DNA from: Ruminococcaceae bacterium UBA3753
GTDB lineage: Bacteria > Bacillota > Clostridia > Oscillospirales > Acutalibacteraceae
DNA: 53,903 nucleotides
Direction of reading: 5' to 3'
Assembly (NCBI GenBank): GCA_002372375.1
Contig: DFGJ01000029.1
Span: 61,278 to 115,180 of the forward strand
Shown: piece by piece, positions 26,081 to 35,387 of the stretch
Layout: each line of letters begins with the position of its first letter
How positions within the stretch are numbered: position 1 is the stretch's first letter
Notes under the pieces: generated by a model
Databases searched by the model: none
Told to the model about the DNA's origin: nothing
What the model saw: the letters and a program-made list of their open reading frames with translations, nothing else
Translations under genes and position numbers: made by a program

Positions 26081-27352
26081 ATGTTTGTTGACTTAGTAAA
26101 AATAACTGTAAAATCCGGTGATGGTGGCAACGGGGCTGTCTCTTTTCACAAAGAAAAGTATATTGCACGTGGGGGTCCGGATGGTGGGGACGGCGGTAAA
26201 GGTGGAGATGTCGTATTCCAAATGGATGATCACCTTTCTACGCTGTCAAGTTTTCGATACAAAAAAAAGTTTGTAGCTAAAAATGGTCAGAGTGGTGGAA
26301 AAAATAACACTACAGGTAGAAATGCTGACAATATAGTTATAAGGGTGCCAAAGGGAACTCTTGTGAGTGACTACAAAACTGGAAAAATCCTTGCGGATAT
26401 TTCAAAGGCTGGAAGTGTAACGTTGTTGAAAGGTGGTAAAGGCGGGTTTGGCAATGCGCATTTTGCTACGTCAGTTAGACAAGCCCCAAGGTTTGCAAAG
26501 CCTGGAGAGTGTGGTTTAGAGCTTGAGTTGCAGCTGGAGCTAAAACTGTTGGCAGACGTAGGGCTGGTAGGTTTTCCAAATGTTGGGAAGTCCACTTTAA
26601 TTTCCGTAGTAAGTGAGGCAAGACCCAAGATCGCTAATTATCATTTTACTACGCTTTCTCCGATTTTGGGAGTTGTTAGACATAAAGATACATCTTTTGT
26701 GATGGCGGACATACCAGGTTTAATTGAAGGTGCTCATAACGGTGCAGGACTTGGTATCGATTTTTTGAAACACATTGAGCGTTGTAAGATTCTTTTACAT
26801 GTGGTAGATGTTTCTTGCGTCGAAGGCAGGGATCCCGCTGCGGACTTTAAAGCGATAAATATGGAGTTACAAAAATTTGATGAAAAGCTTTTGCATAAAC
26901 CTATGATCGTAGTTGGTAGTAAGTGTGATTTGACCTCGTGTGAAGATGTAGACTCTTTTAAAAATTATGTAGAGTCGCGGGGATATGCTTTTTATCCGAT
27001 AAGTTCGGCCACTAAAAAAGGCTTGTTTGAACTTTTAGATGCTTTAGTAGAGAGGTTGGGGCGTACAGACTTGCCCGAAGGTCGCGATTACTCTGGAATT
27101 GAAGATTTGGAAAAACTCCGAAAAATTAAAGGGAGGGAGTTTCATGTTTTTAAGTCGGGTAAAGTTTATGAGATAAGATCTGCTTGGCTAAATAAATTAG
27201 TGAGTATGCTAGATTTCTCTGACAGCGAGTCTTTGCTTTATTTTAGGAATATTTTAGAAAAATACGGAGTAAATTCTGAGCTGAAAGACTTGGGTGCTAC
27301 GAGTGGCTCCACGGTCAAGATAGGAGAATTTTTTTTCGAATTTACGGAATAA
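26081..27352 (+). CDS. obgE: GTPase ObgE/CgtA
   Basis: An essential GTPase tied to 50S ribosome assembly, stringent response and, in Bacillus, sporulation onset. The Gly-rich Obg domain occupies ~1-158 (KSGDGGNGAVSFHKEKYIA, GGPDGGDGGKGGDV). The G domain has GFPNVGKS (G1), DIPGLIEGAHNG (G3) and GSKCD (G4), and the C-terminal OCT domain starts near 345. 423 aa is the usual Firmicute length. The ribosome-binding site is AAAGAG. No ribosomal protein genes (rplU/rpmA) precede it, unlike many bacteria. Confidence 0.96.
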   Translation: MFVDLVKITVKSGDGGNGAVSFHKEKYIARGGPDGGDGGKGGDVVFQMDDHLSTLSSFRYKKKFVAKNGQSGGKNNTTGRNADNIVIRVPKGTLVSDYKTGKILADISKAGSVTLLKGGKGGFGNAHFATSVRQAPRFAKPGECGLELELQLELKLLADVGLVGFPNVGKSTLISVVSEARPKIANYHFTTLSPILGVVRHKDTSFVMADIPGLIEGAHNGAGLGIDFLKHIERCKILLHVVDVSCVEGRDPAADFKAINMELQKFDEKLLHKPMIVVGSKCDLTSCEDVDSFKNYVESRGYAFYPISSATKKGLFELLDALVERLGRTDLPEGRDYSGIEDLEKLRKIKGREFHVFKSGKVYEIRSAWLNKLVSMLDFSDSESLLYFRNILEKYGVNSELKDLGATSGSTVKIGEFFFEFTE

Positions 27353-28147
27353 AGATCTGGCAGTATGTACTGAGAGCTGTGTGTGATGGGTTTCGGCAGT
27401 TTGAAATTTTGAGTCCATGAATTTTTGGGTTATTTTTGGTTGGGTTAAATTTGATATATACTCGTTATTAGATGATGTACTGATTTTAAAAGCATAAGTT
27501 TCAAAGTATGCTCCAGTGCCGTGGGTTTTACCAGAAAAGTTTTCGCTTTTTGCATCATTTCCTACTGGGCTGGTAGTGTGGATGTCATTTATGTGTGTTG
27601 CCGCTTGAATTTAGTTGTTTGGTTTGTTATACTGTGAATAAGCTTCCGCACGAGGTTCCAATGTGTATCGCGGCTTGGTTGGGTTGTGGCTGTTTTGGCT
27701 TTATTTAATTTTTAAAGGTTGGCACTGACTTTTATTTTTATTTTATATGAATTTGATCATCTATGTAAGTGTTGCCTTTTGGAATAAAGCATAAAAATGA
27801 TTTTCTGTTAGAATTTACAATAAAAGTCTTCGAGTTGTTAAAAACATGTTAGCTTGTGTCACAGGTAGGTGTGGATTTTGTTTTATTTTAAAAACTATTG
27901 TGTGGTACTCTTGTTGTGATCTTTGTTTTTGTCTAATTTTTGTTTGGCCCTAAATTTTGTTACCTTTATTTGAGAATACAGCTGGACTACTTTTTTCGTA
28001 AGATTTATTATGAGGTAAAATTCAAATTGTCTGTACTGCTTTGTCAGTTTAGTTTCAAGACAGTCTTTAGGTTAGATCTATAAATTGGTTTTTTTTGGTG
28101 ATTTGAATCTGATTGATAGGATTTTTTCAAATGATTGAGGAAGAATT
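27353..28147. other. Non-coding, G/T-rich on the plus strand
   Basis: About 800 bases without a supported gene or clear RNA structure. Confidence 0.45.
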
Positions 28148-28822
28148 GTGTCTGGATTTTTTGAAAGAACAAAGTTGTTGGTTGGTGACGAGACCTTAAA
28201 ACGTATTGGGACGCAAAAAATTGCCATTTTTGGTTTGGGCGGAGTTGGAACCTATGTTTTAGAAGCTTTGGCTAGGCTTGGAGTATCCAATTTTTTACTA
28301 GTGGACAAAGACAAAATTGAAATAACTAATATAAACAGGCAAATTTTGGCTCTAAACTCTACCATTGGTGAAAGTAAAGTTGCTGTCGCTAAAAATAGGA
28401 TTTTAGATATAAATCCCAAGGCAAAAGTGGAAGTTGTTGAGAGATTTTATAAAAATCAGGGTGATGTGAAAATAGATGACTGTGACTTCGTGATAGATGC
28501 GATGGATACGATAAGCTCTAAACTTAATTTGGTGGAAGACTGTAAGAAAAAGGAAATAAGGGTAGTGGGTTGTATGGGCACAGCTAATCGTTTGGATCCA
28601 ACGAAATTTTTAATATCAGACATTTATGATACATCGATGTGCCCTGTGTGCAAAATTATTCGGCATGAGCTAAGAAAACGACACATAAAAAATCTAGATG
28701 TTGTATATTCTACAGAAGTCCCCGTCAGAATCTCAGCAGATAAAAATTTAGGAAGTATATCATTTGTTCCGTCGTCTGCAGGACTTTTGCTGACGTACTT
28801 TGTATTTAAAAATATAGTATAA
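28148..28822 (+). CDS. tcdA: tRNA threonylcarbamoyladenosine dehydratase (TcdA, ThiF/E1-like)
   Basis: TcdA uses ATP to cyclise t6A37 to ct6A in ANN-decoding tRNAs. The E1-like Rossmann fold is clear: IAIFGLGGVGTYVLEALARL (nucleotide loop), DKDKIEITNINRQ, INPKAKVEVVERF, DFVIDAMDTISSKL, GCMGTANRLDPTKF and the end PSSAGLLLTYFVF. GTG start with GAGG seven bases upstream. 224 aa, slightly shorter than E. coli TcdA, as usual in Clostridia. The window also carries tsaC/sua5, which acts earlier in the t6A pathway. Confidence 0.9.
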   Translation: MSGFFERTKLLVGDETLKRIGTQKIAIFGLGGVGTYVLEALARLGVSNFLLVDKDKIEITNINRQILALNSTIGESKVAVAKNRILDINPKAKVEVVERFYKNQGDVKIDDCDFVIDAMDTISSKLNLVEDCKKKEIRVVGCMGTANRLDPTKFLISDIYDTSMCPVCKIIRHELRKRHIKNLDVVYSTEVPVRISADKNLGSISFVPSSAGLLLTYFVFKNIV

Positions 28823-29454
28823 ATTTATAAGTTGGTGCTAAAATAGTAGTGTTATTAGGACATTTAGCGGTTGAAATAATTTATTTTGATAACCGCTATG
28901 CTAAAAAGTAAACTGAGTTGAAATTGGTTTTAAAATTTATTTTGTTTTAAGAGAATTATTTTTCTTAATAAGTAATAACTCTGAAAGCCTTTATACTATA
29001 TTTACTTTTTTTGAGTTACTTGCATAAAATATAAAATAATAAATAGCATCATTATCTTACTGTGTTTTTTATTTCCTTATATTAGGTTTTATCTAATTTT
29101 ATATCTTTTAATTAAAAGATTTTAATCGCAGGCCTGGCTGCAAATACTTTGCTTTCAACTCCTAAATGCAGCGTACTTTAGTACTAACTTTAAGAAGCTC
29201 TAATATTCTACCAGATAGTTACTGACAGTTTTTTATGTATCATTATAAACATTTATTAAGCTTACCGCTCTGTGTATATTTTGCATATATACATGTTAAT
29301 TAATAAAAAAGTAAATGGCACTGCCAGTTTGTAATTGCGAAACGGATCCACAGTGACTTTGATTGTTTGTGAAAACTATACGATAAAAATCAAATAAATA
29401 AATTTCTATCTTATACTAAATTTGCATAAAATTAAACATATTTTTATAAATTGT
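28823..29454. other. Non-coding region after tcdA
   Basis: A hairpin at 28865-28898 is listed separately. The remaining ~550 bases are AT-rich with no supported gene. Confidence 0.4.
28865..28898 (+). terminator. Hairpin downstream of tcdA
   Basis: TAGCGGTT and AACCGCTA form a perfect 8-bp stem 42 bases after the tcdA stop, with AAATAA/TTATTT able to pair inside the loop. No T-run follows, so it may stabilise the 3' end rather than terminate. Confidence 0.35.
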
Positions 29455-29633
29455 GTTACCTTAAATAAGTACCAGCCGTCTTTTCCAAAAGGTTTGCTGT
29501 GTACTCGATAACTTTAAGGCAAACAGTTTCGAGTATAGCGTGCATATATCTTATGGGTATAGATAAAAGTCCTGTTTCCACTCCACCCTTCGAAACCATA
29601 TGTGGTCAGCGTTGGTTCCTGGTTTTTTGCTAT
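29455..29633 (-). pseudogene. Second extra copy of the M42 peptidase 3' end (frameshifted)
   Basis: Close match to the last ~180 bases of the peptidase gene at 29864-30895. It begins (minus strand) around GTNADH, loses one base just after and reads out of frame, yet still holds the recognisable KDIEYTA..LLE..YLR coding pattern at DNA level. No start signal. It ends with the same TTAAGGTAAC as the intact gene and copy 29634-29862. Confidence 0.8.
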
Positions 29634-29862
29634 GTTACCTTAAATAAATACTAGCAGTCTTTTCTAAAAGCTTTGCTGTGTACTCGATATCTTTAAGGCA
29701 AAAAGTCTCGGACATAGTGTGCATATATCTTATGAGTATAGATAAATGCCCTGTTCTCACTTCACCCTTCGAAACCGACATTCGATCAGCGCCGGTTCCT
29801 GTTTTTTGTGGCATAACCTCAATTTGAAAAGGAATCGCATTATCTTTTGCTATGTTACCTAT
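29634..29862 (-). pseudogene. First extra copy of the M42 peptidase 3' end (open frame, no start)
   Basis: Immediately follows the intact peptidase gene in the same orientation. It reads continuously from IAKDNAIPFQIEVMPQKTGT through RYMHTMSETFCLKDIEYTAK to YLR and a TAA, with several substitutions (for example GADRMS for NADQIS and ILI for IPI). It lacks a start and the first ~265 residues. The junctions share the sequence TTTTGCTATGTTACC, which could be the recombination site that produced the tandem copies. Confidence 0.85.
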
Positions 29863-29863
29863 G

Positions 29864-30895
29864 TTACCTTAAATAAGTACTAATAGTCTCTTCTAAAAGG
29901 CTTGCTGTGTATTCGATATCTTTAAGGCAAACAGTCTCGGACATAGTGTGCATATATCTTATGGGTATAGATAAAAGCCCTGTTTCCACCCCACCCTTCG
30001 AAACCGATATCTGGTCAGCGTTGGTTCCCGTTTTTTGTGGCATAACCTCGATTTGAAAAGGAATCGCATTGTTTTTTGCAATATCGATCATATCTTTATA
30101 AACCTTTTTGCTAAGGCAGGGAGACACTCCTATCATCGGTCCACTTCCCATCTTTCCTTTGCACGCTTCATCTACATTGGGCTGCTTAGCGAAACTTACA
30201 TCAACTGCTATAGCTAGGTCCGGTCCCAAATTAAATGTTCCTGTTTTCGCACCTACTGCATTAATTTCTTCGCCGTTGCTAAGCAATATACTGATCTTTG
30301 TGTTTTTTAAATTTTCTTTGTTTAAAATTTTAGCAAAATGTAATAAAGCCATAACCCCAGCACGATTGTCGATAGATTTTGATACAACAATATCATCTAG
30401 TAGTGGCTGTGATTCCGATGCAAATATGACTCGGTTTCCCAGAACTACCAATTTTCTTACCTCCTCCTCGCTCAGCCCTGTGTCGATAAAGAGCTCCTCG
30501 TTTTTAAAATAGTCTTCATCCCTTTTTTCAATGTGAGGAGGAGTTGAAGATATAATTCCAGAAATATCTCTGCTGTCTGCAAATATTTTTACAAATTTGC
30601 CAGGTAGAATTCTGCTATCTATTCCGCCACAAGACGAAAATTTAAGAAAGCCTCCTTCACAAATATGCGTTATAATCAGACAAACTTGGTCAAGGTGAGC
30701 ATCTAAAAGGATATGATATTTGGCATCTTCATAACCAAGTGTTCCTATTATGTTACCGTTTATGTCTTCACGGACCACGTTGGCAAATTTTTTCAGTTCT
30801 TCTTTAGCTGTACTAAAAACACTATTTTCTTCTCCCATAGCTCCAAATCCATTAAGAAGATTAAAAAAAACATTTTTGTCTATTTTTGATTTCAA
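29864..30895 (-). CDS. M42 family metallopeptidase (glutamyl aminopeptidase/FrvX-like)
   Basis: Cytosolic dinuclear-metal aminopeptidases, often large tetrahedral assemblies. Metal and catalytic motifs are visible: LLDAHLDQV (HxD), SKSIDNRAG (bridging Asp), LSNGEEINAVGA (catalytic Glu pair), AVDVSFA (metal Asp) and the C-terminal RYMHTMSE (metal His). 343 aa, normal length. TTG start with AGGAG nine bases upstream. Divergent from murF. Its 3' end has been duplicated twice in tandem (29455-29862). Confidence 0.92.
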   Translation of the reverse strand: MKSKIDKNVFFNLLNGFGAMGEENSVFSTAKEELKKFANVVREDINGNIIGTLGYEDAKYHILLDAHLDQVCLIITHICEGGFLKFSSCGGIDSRILPGKFVKIFADSRDISGIISSTPPHIEKRDEDYFKNEELFIDTGLSEEEVRKLVVLGNRVIFASESQPLLDDIVVSKSIDNRAGVMALLHFAKILNKENLKNTKISILLSNGEEINAVGAKTGTFNLGPDLAIAVDVSFAKQPNVDEACKGKMGSGPMIGVSPCLSKKVYKDMIDIAKNNAIPFQIEVMPQKTGTNADQISVSKGGVETGLLSIPIRYMHTMSETVCLKDIEYTASLLEETISTYLR

Positions 30896-31049
30896 AATTA
30901 TCTACTCCTACTTCCTAGATGTACGTATATTCAGTATTTTATCAAAGTAAATTTTTAAAAAACAAGTTTTAATAAAAGATAAAATATACTAAAATTTAAA
31001 TATTACAATGTGTAAATGATAATATAATTTTTAAAGATGGAAGAAAACA

Positions 31050-32477
31050 GTGTTTAATTTGAACTTGAAAGATATATCAAACTTTTTGAACTTGGATTTA
31101 AGTTCTAAAAAAAAAGAGCAGCTTGGTAATGTTGCCATAAGAAATATCAGTATCGATAGCCGCAACATAAAGGCAAATACTCTTTTTGTTCCTTTGGAAG
31201 GAGAAAAAAAAGACGGGCATTTGTTTATTGCAGATGCTTTTTCAAACGGTGCAGTTTCCTCTTTGTGCAAAAAAGATTTTGAAATTACAAATCCTTTTAA
31301 GCTAGGGAATTTTCCTCTGCTAAAAGTGGACGATACACTTTGTTCCTTGCAAAGAATAGGTAGATGTATTAGACAAAAATTCAATGGTAAAATTATTGGA
31401 ATTACTGGAAGTTGCGGTAAAACAACTACGAAAGAATATGTATGTGCGGTTATGAAGAGTAAGTTTGATGTTTTCAAAAATGATGGAAATTTTAATGGGC
31501 AAATTGGTGTACCTCTCACGCTTTTTAAACTGGATAATACGGCCGATTTTGCTGTTATTGAAATGGGTATAAGTAAGTTTAATGAAATGGATATTTTAAC
31601 TGATTTAGTGTGTCCTGACATAGCAATAGTTACTAATATAGGGCATTCTCATTTAGAGTATTTAAAGTCTGTAGAAAACGTTTATAAAGAGAAAATCAAA
31701 ATATTTCGCAGATTTAATAAAAATTCTGTTTTGTTTATTAACGGTGATGACTTTTATTTGAAAAGATTGAAAAATTTGAATTTACCATTCAAAACATTTA
31801 CTTACGGTATAAAAAGTCAAGACTTGGATTTTAGAGCGATCAATGTGGAGCAAAGAAACGGGGTAACCTATTTTGATGTTATACACAAAAATAATGTCTT
31901 CAAAGGAGTGAAAATTAATTCCCTTGGTCAGCGTCAAGTTACAGATGCTTTGGTTGCAATTGCACTAGGCATGTTCTTTGATATTGATTTCGCCGAGATA
32001 AAGTTATCTATTTTGCATGCAAGATTTGGAAAAAATCGACAAAGTGTGAAATGTATAAGTTTAACAGCTAAAAATAATAGCGTAATACACGTTAAGTTTA
32101 TAGACGATTGTTACAATGCTAATCCAGAATCGATGATTGCATCAATTAGCGTTTTAAACGGCATGTACAAATGCAATCGAAAAGTAGCAGTACTTTCAGA
32201 TATGTTGGAGCAAGGAAGTTTTTCTGAAGACTTACATAGAGAGCTGGGTAAATTTATAGCTAAGACGGACTTAGATATATTGATTACAACTGGGGCATAT
32301 TCTTTAGTTACAAATCGAGTTGCAAAAAAATATAACAATAAACTTTGCTGCTATCACCTAAATAGCAATGAAGAAATATACAAAAAACTTACAAATATTT
32401 TAAGCGATCAAGATATTGTTCTTTTCAAAGGATCGAGGGGCTTTAAGTTAGAAGAAATTATAAGTAGGTTTATTTGA
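31050..32477 (+). CDS. murF: UDP-N-acetylmuramoyl-tripeptide--D-alanyl-D-alanine ligase
   Basis: MurF adds D-Ala-D-Ala to complete the peptidoglycan precursor. It has the N-terminal substrate domain with SIDSRNIKANTLFVPLEGEK, the ATP-binding GITGSCGKTTTKEY, NFNGQIGVPLTLF, AVIEMGISKFNEM, TNIGHSHLEYL, and the C-terminal Mur-ligase domain with DDCYNANPESM and VLSDMLEQGSFSEDLH. 475 aa. GTG start with a modest GGAAG site. Together with mltG it shows that the cell builds a wall. The AGCS transporter gene follows ~100 bases downstream. Confidence 0.95.
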   Translation: MFNLNLKDISNFLNLDLSSKKKEQLGNVAIRNISIDSRNIKANTLFVPLEGEKKDGHLFIADAFSNGAVSSLCKKDFEITNPFKLGNFPLLKVDDTLCSLQRIGRCIRQKFNGKIIGITGSCGKTTTKEYVCAVMKSKFDVFKNDGNFNGQIGVPLTLFKLDNTADFAVIEMGISKFNEMDILTDLVCPDIAIVTNIGHSHLEYLKSVENVYKEKIKIFRRFNKNSVLFINGDDFYLKRLKNLNLPFKTFTYGIKSQDLDFRAINVEQRNGVTYFDVIHKNNVFKGVKINSLGQRQVTDALVAIALGMFFDIDFAEIKLSILHARFGKNRQSVKCISLTAKNNSVIHVKFIDDCYNANPESMIASISVLNGMYKCNRKVAVLSDMLEQGSFSEDLHRELGKFIAKTDLDILITTGAYSLVTNRVAKKYNNKLCCYHLNSNEEIYKKLTNILSDQDIVLFKGSRGFKLEEIISRFI

Positions 32478-32579
32478 AAACTGTTTGTGCATTGATAAAA
32501 GATATGATACAATCAAAGGCGTTTGAGGTGCTTTTTAGAATAATTATGATTGTTTTATCTAAAAAAAGGCGTGATAATT

Positions 32580-34010
32580 GTGACGTATATACGATGTTTG
32601 CTAGAAAATATCAATAATCTTCTTTCGGTTATACTTATACCTCTGCTCATATTTGCTGGAATATATTTCACTTTTAAAACTAAATTTATGCAATTCAGAC
32701 TATTTGGTGAATCTCTTAGGGCTTTAGCATATAGACCAAAAAATTCGTTAGATAAGGGCTCCAGTCCATTTAGGTCGCTTATGATATCTATGGCCTCAAG
32801 AATAGGAGTAGGACAGATTGCAGGAATAGCGTTTGCGATATCTGTGGGTGGCCCAGGGGCAGTTTTTTGGATGTGGATAATGGCTTTGTTCGGGAGTACA
32901 TCCGCTTTTGTAGAGAGCACTTTGGCACAGGTATACAAAGTAAAGGACGCGACTTCATCTGGATTTAGAGGTGGACCGGCGTATTACATAAAAAAGACGC
33001 TGGGCAAGAACTGGATTTCTATGCTTTATTGCATATTTGTAATAGGTGCATATGCGTATGGTTTTAATATGTTGCAGGCTTTCCAACTAACTTCATCGTT
33101 TGAGTACTACATTCCGAATTTTAAAAATAGCCTTTATCCCCTCATAATAGGAACTGTTCTCTGCCTCATAACAGCTTTCGTAATTTTTGGTGGGACTCAA
33201 AAAGTGTCTTTTATATCTGCTTACATTGTTCCTTTTATGTCTATAGTATATATAATTTTGGCTTTGAGCATTGCTATTAAGAATTTTTCAAAATTTCCTG
33301 GGGTTTTTAAAACCATATTAGACGATGCCTTTAGTGTAAGGGCAATTGCTACTGCTCCCTTTTCTATGTCGTATTTGTCTCCGCTGATTCACGGAATAAA
33401 GAGAGGACTTTTTTCTAATGAAGCAGGTATGGGAAGTTCACCAAATGCTGCAGCTACCGCTGACGTCCCACATCCCGTTGTTCAAGGCTTGGTGCAACTT
33501 GTTTCGGTGTTTATAGACACCATGTTAATTTGTACCTCCACGGCCTTTATAGTATTGCTTTCTGGTGTAGACTTTAAACAAAAAATAAGCCAAATTTTAC
33601 TTGTTCAGAGCGCGGTCAAGTCGCAAGTTGGAGAATTTGGTGTTCATTTAATTATTTTTGCTATACTCTCCTTTGCTTTTACATCTATTATTGGAAATTA
33701 TAGTTATGCAGAAACTAACATTTTGTATATAAAAAATAATAAAAAAATTTTAAACATTTTTAGAATTACTTGCATAGTGACAGTCTTTATAGGTTCTTTG
33801 TCCGGTTCTTATGTTGCCTGGGGAATGGCTGATCTCTTTATGTCTTTGATGGCGATTTTGAATATTTTGGTGATAGTAAAGGTGAGTAAGATTGCGGTTT
33901 TATCGCTTAACGATTATTTGAAGCAGCGAAAAGGAGGAAGATTTATAGATCAACTTAGATTTAATGCCCAAAAAGTAGGAATAACAAATACGGACTTTTG
34001 GTATAATTAA
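32580..34010 (+). CDS. Alanine/glycine:cation symporter (AGCS family)
   Basis: A polytopic sodium- or proton-coupled amino acid carrier for Ala or Gly. About ten hydrophobic segments, with the family signature GLFSNEAGMGSSPNAAATAD and GPGAVFWMWIMALFGSTSAFVEST typical of the AlsT/DagA type. The GTG at 32580 follows AAAGGCG by ten bases and gives a normal N-terminus; other in-frame codons upstream (32571, 32550) are less likely. 476 aa. Downstream of murF on the same strand, so alanine supply and wall synthesis may be linked. Confidence 0.92.
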   Translation: MTYIRCLLENINNLLSVILIPLLIFAGIYFTFKTKFMQFRLFGESLRALAYRPKNSLDKGSSPFRSLMISMASRIGVGQIAGIAFAISVGGPGAVFWMWIMALFGSTSAFVESTLAQVYKVKDATSSGFRGGPAYYIKKTLGKNWISMLYCIFVIGAYAYGFNMLQAFQLTSSFEYYIPNFKNSLYPLIIGTVLCLITAFVIFGGTQKVSFISAYIVPFMSIVYIILALSIAIKNFSKFPGVFKTILDDAFSVRAIATAPFSMSYLSPLIHGIKRGLFSNEAGMGSSPNAAATADVPHPVVQGLVQLVSVFIDTMLICTSTAFIVLLSGVDFKQKISQILLVQSAVKSQVGEFGVHLIIFAILSFAFTSIIGNYSYAETNILYIKNNKKILNIFRITCIVTVFIGSLSGSYVAWGMADLFMSLMAILNILVIVKVSKIAVLSLNDYLKQRKGGRFIDQLRFNAQKVGITNTDFWYN

Positions 34011-34131
34011 GATTTTTTGTCACGATGTTTTTATTATCATCTTGGTCGATTTGCTGAGATTTTAAAGCTGTATGCGGTAAAATGGTTTAGTGGTTGTGCG
34101 CGTATTGGAAAACAAAAGTGTGGGCAGTACC

Positions 34132-34170
34132 ATTTTGGTGATTATAGGGTATGACCTATATGGTCAAAAT
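34132..34170. terminator. Bidirectional hairpin between convergent AGCS and spoVT genes
   Basis: ATTTTG/CAAAAT outer and TATAGG/CCTATA inner stems with a small internal loop lie midway between two convergent genes. Position suggests shared termination; neither side has a proper T-run. Confidence 0.4.
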
Positions 34171-34194
34171 AAGGTCTTTAAGAAATTAGTTTTG

Positions 34195-34737
34195 CTATTG
34201 CTCTAGAAAATTACACAAGAATAAAATAACAAAGTCAATTAATACGTTTATCTTGTCGATAGAGGCTTCCACGTTTGCTGCATTTTTTAATACGAATATA
34301 TAACCCACCAGATCCCCTTGTGTAGCAACAGGGATTATAAAGGCCGCTTCTTTTTCCATGCCTTCTATTGGATGAGTAGGGACCTCATTTTTTTTTACAG
34401 TATAAACTTTATTTTGTGGTAATATATCTAAATTAAAATCGCATATTCTTCTGCCTAAACACTCTTTTTTTGAAATGCCACATGCAGCGATAACGTTCTC
34501 TTTATTACAAATTACAATTGGTAGATTAATGGTTTTATATAAAGTTTCGCATAAACTTTTAATTAGTTTAGATAATTCACCTATTAAAGAATATTTTTTG
34601 AATACTATATTTCCGTTAGTATCAACAAAAAGTTCCAGGGGGTCTCCCTTATTTATCCTTAGGGTCCTCCTAACTTCTTTTGGAATAACTATTCTTCCCA
34701 AGTCATCAATTTTTCGGACCATCCCTGTTGCTTTCAA
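34195..34737 (-). CDS. spoVT: Stage V sporulation transcription factor SpoVT
   Basis: An AbrB-like regulator active late in the forespore. The N-terminal swapped-hairpin DNA-binding domain is canonical (MKATGMVRKIDDLGRIVIPK, EVRRTLRINKGDPLELFVD), followed by a GAF-like sensor domain (~60-180) with INLPIVICNKENVIAACG and EGMEKEAAFIIPVATQGDLVG. 180 aa, full length. ATG with AGGAGG upstream. It lies just downstream of spoVAE on the same strand. SpoVT is often kept in endospore formers but also in some lineages that have lost sporulation. Confidence 0.95.
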   Translation of the reverse strand: MKATGMVRKIDDLGRIVIPKEVRRTLRINKGDPLELFVDTNGNIVFKKYSLIGELSKLIKSLCETLYKTINLPIVICNKENVIAACGISKKECLGRRICDFNLDILPQNKVYTVKKNEVPTHPIEGMEKEAAFIIPVATQGDLVGYIFVLKNAANVEASIDKINVLIDFVILFLCNFLEQ

Positions 34738-34775
34738 ACATTAACCTCCTAAATTAGTATTTGGATTTAACATAT

Positions 34776-35135
34776 TTATAAACTTTTTGCACCGGGCCTG
34801 GAAACCAAAGCAGATAAGTAGCCAAAGAATACCGCAGCTGCTATTCCGGCGGCGCAAGATCCAAGTCCACCAGAAAAAATTCCCACTACGCCTTGTTTTT
34901 GAATGAATTCAACAGTACCTTTCGCCATAGAATAGCCAAAACCTATTATCGGTACTGTGGCACCTGCTCCTGCAAATTTAACGACCTTGTCATAAACACC
35001 GATTCCTGTTAAAAAGACACCTGAACAAACGAATGTAACTAGTATATTTGCCGGTGTAAGCTTAGCTTTATCTATTAATATTTGAGCAATAGCACATATT
35101 ATTCCCCCAACAACGAAAGCCTTTAGGTACTCCAT
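34776..35135 (-). CDS. spoVAE: Stage V sporulation protein AE (SpoVAE)
   Basis: Part of the SpoVA machinery that moves dipicolinic acid across spore membranes. 119 aa with three to four hydrophobic helices and the typical block VCSGVFLTGIGVYDKVVKFA, GAGATVPIIGFGYSMAKG and GGLGSCAAGIAAAVFFGYLS. SpoVAC and SpoVAD, usually adjacent, are absent here, so either they lie elsewhere or the operon is broken. A GGAG lies 14 bases before the ATG, a little far. spoVT follows ~40 bases downstream. Confidence 0.92.
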   Translation of the reverse strand: MEYLKAFVVGGIICAIAQILIDKAKLTPANILVTFVCSGVFLTGIGVYDKVVKFAGAGATVPIIGFGYSMAKGTVEFIQKQGVVGIFSGGLGSCAAGIAAAVFFGYLSALVSRPGAKSL

Positions 35136-35387
35136 GTAGTTTTATTTATCTCCTTTCAATAAAAGTTCTTATGGTATAACAGAAATTTTTATTTTTAAAG
35201 TGAGTTCTTTAACAATACTATTTTTTTACTTAAAGTGTTATTTATACATTAAAAATAATTACTTAATCGATTATATTAAATTTATGTTGTTTTATACGAA
35301 GTTTTGATTTTCTTTTAAAAAATGATATTTTAACCGCTGATTGTGATATATTTTTAATATACCGTTCATAAGGTGAGGAGGCTATTT

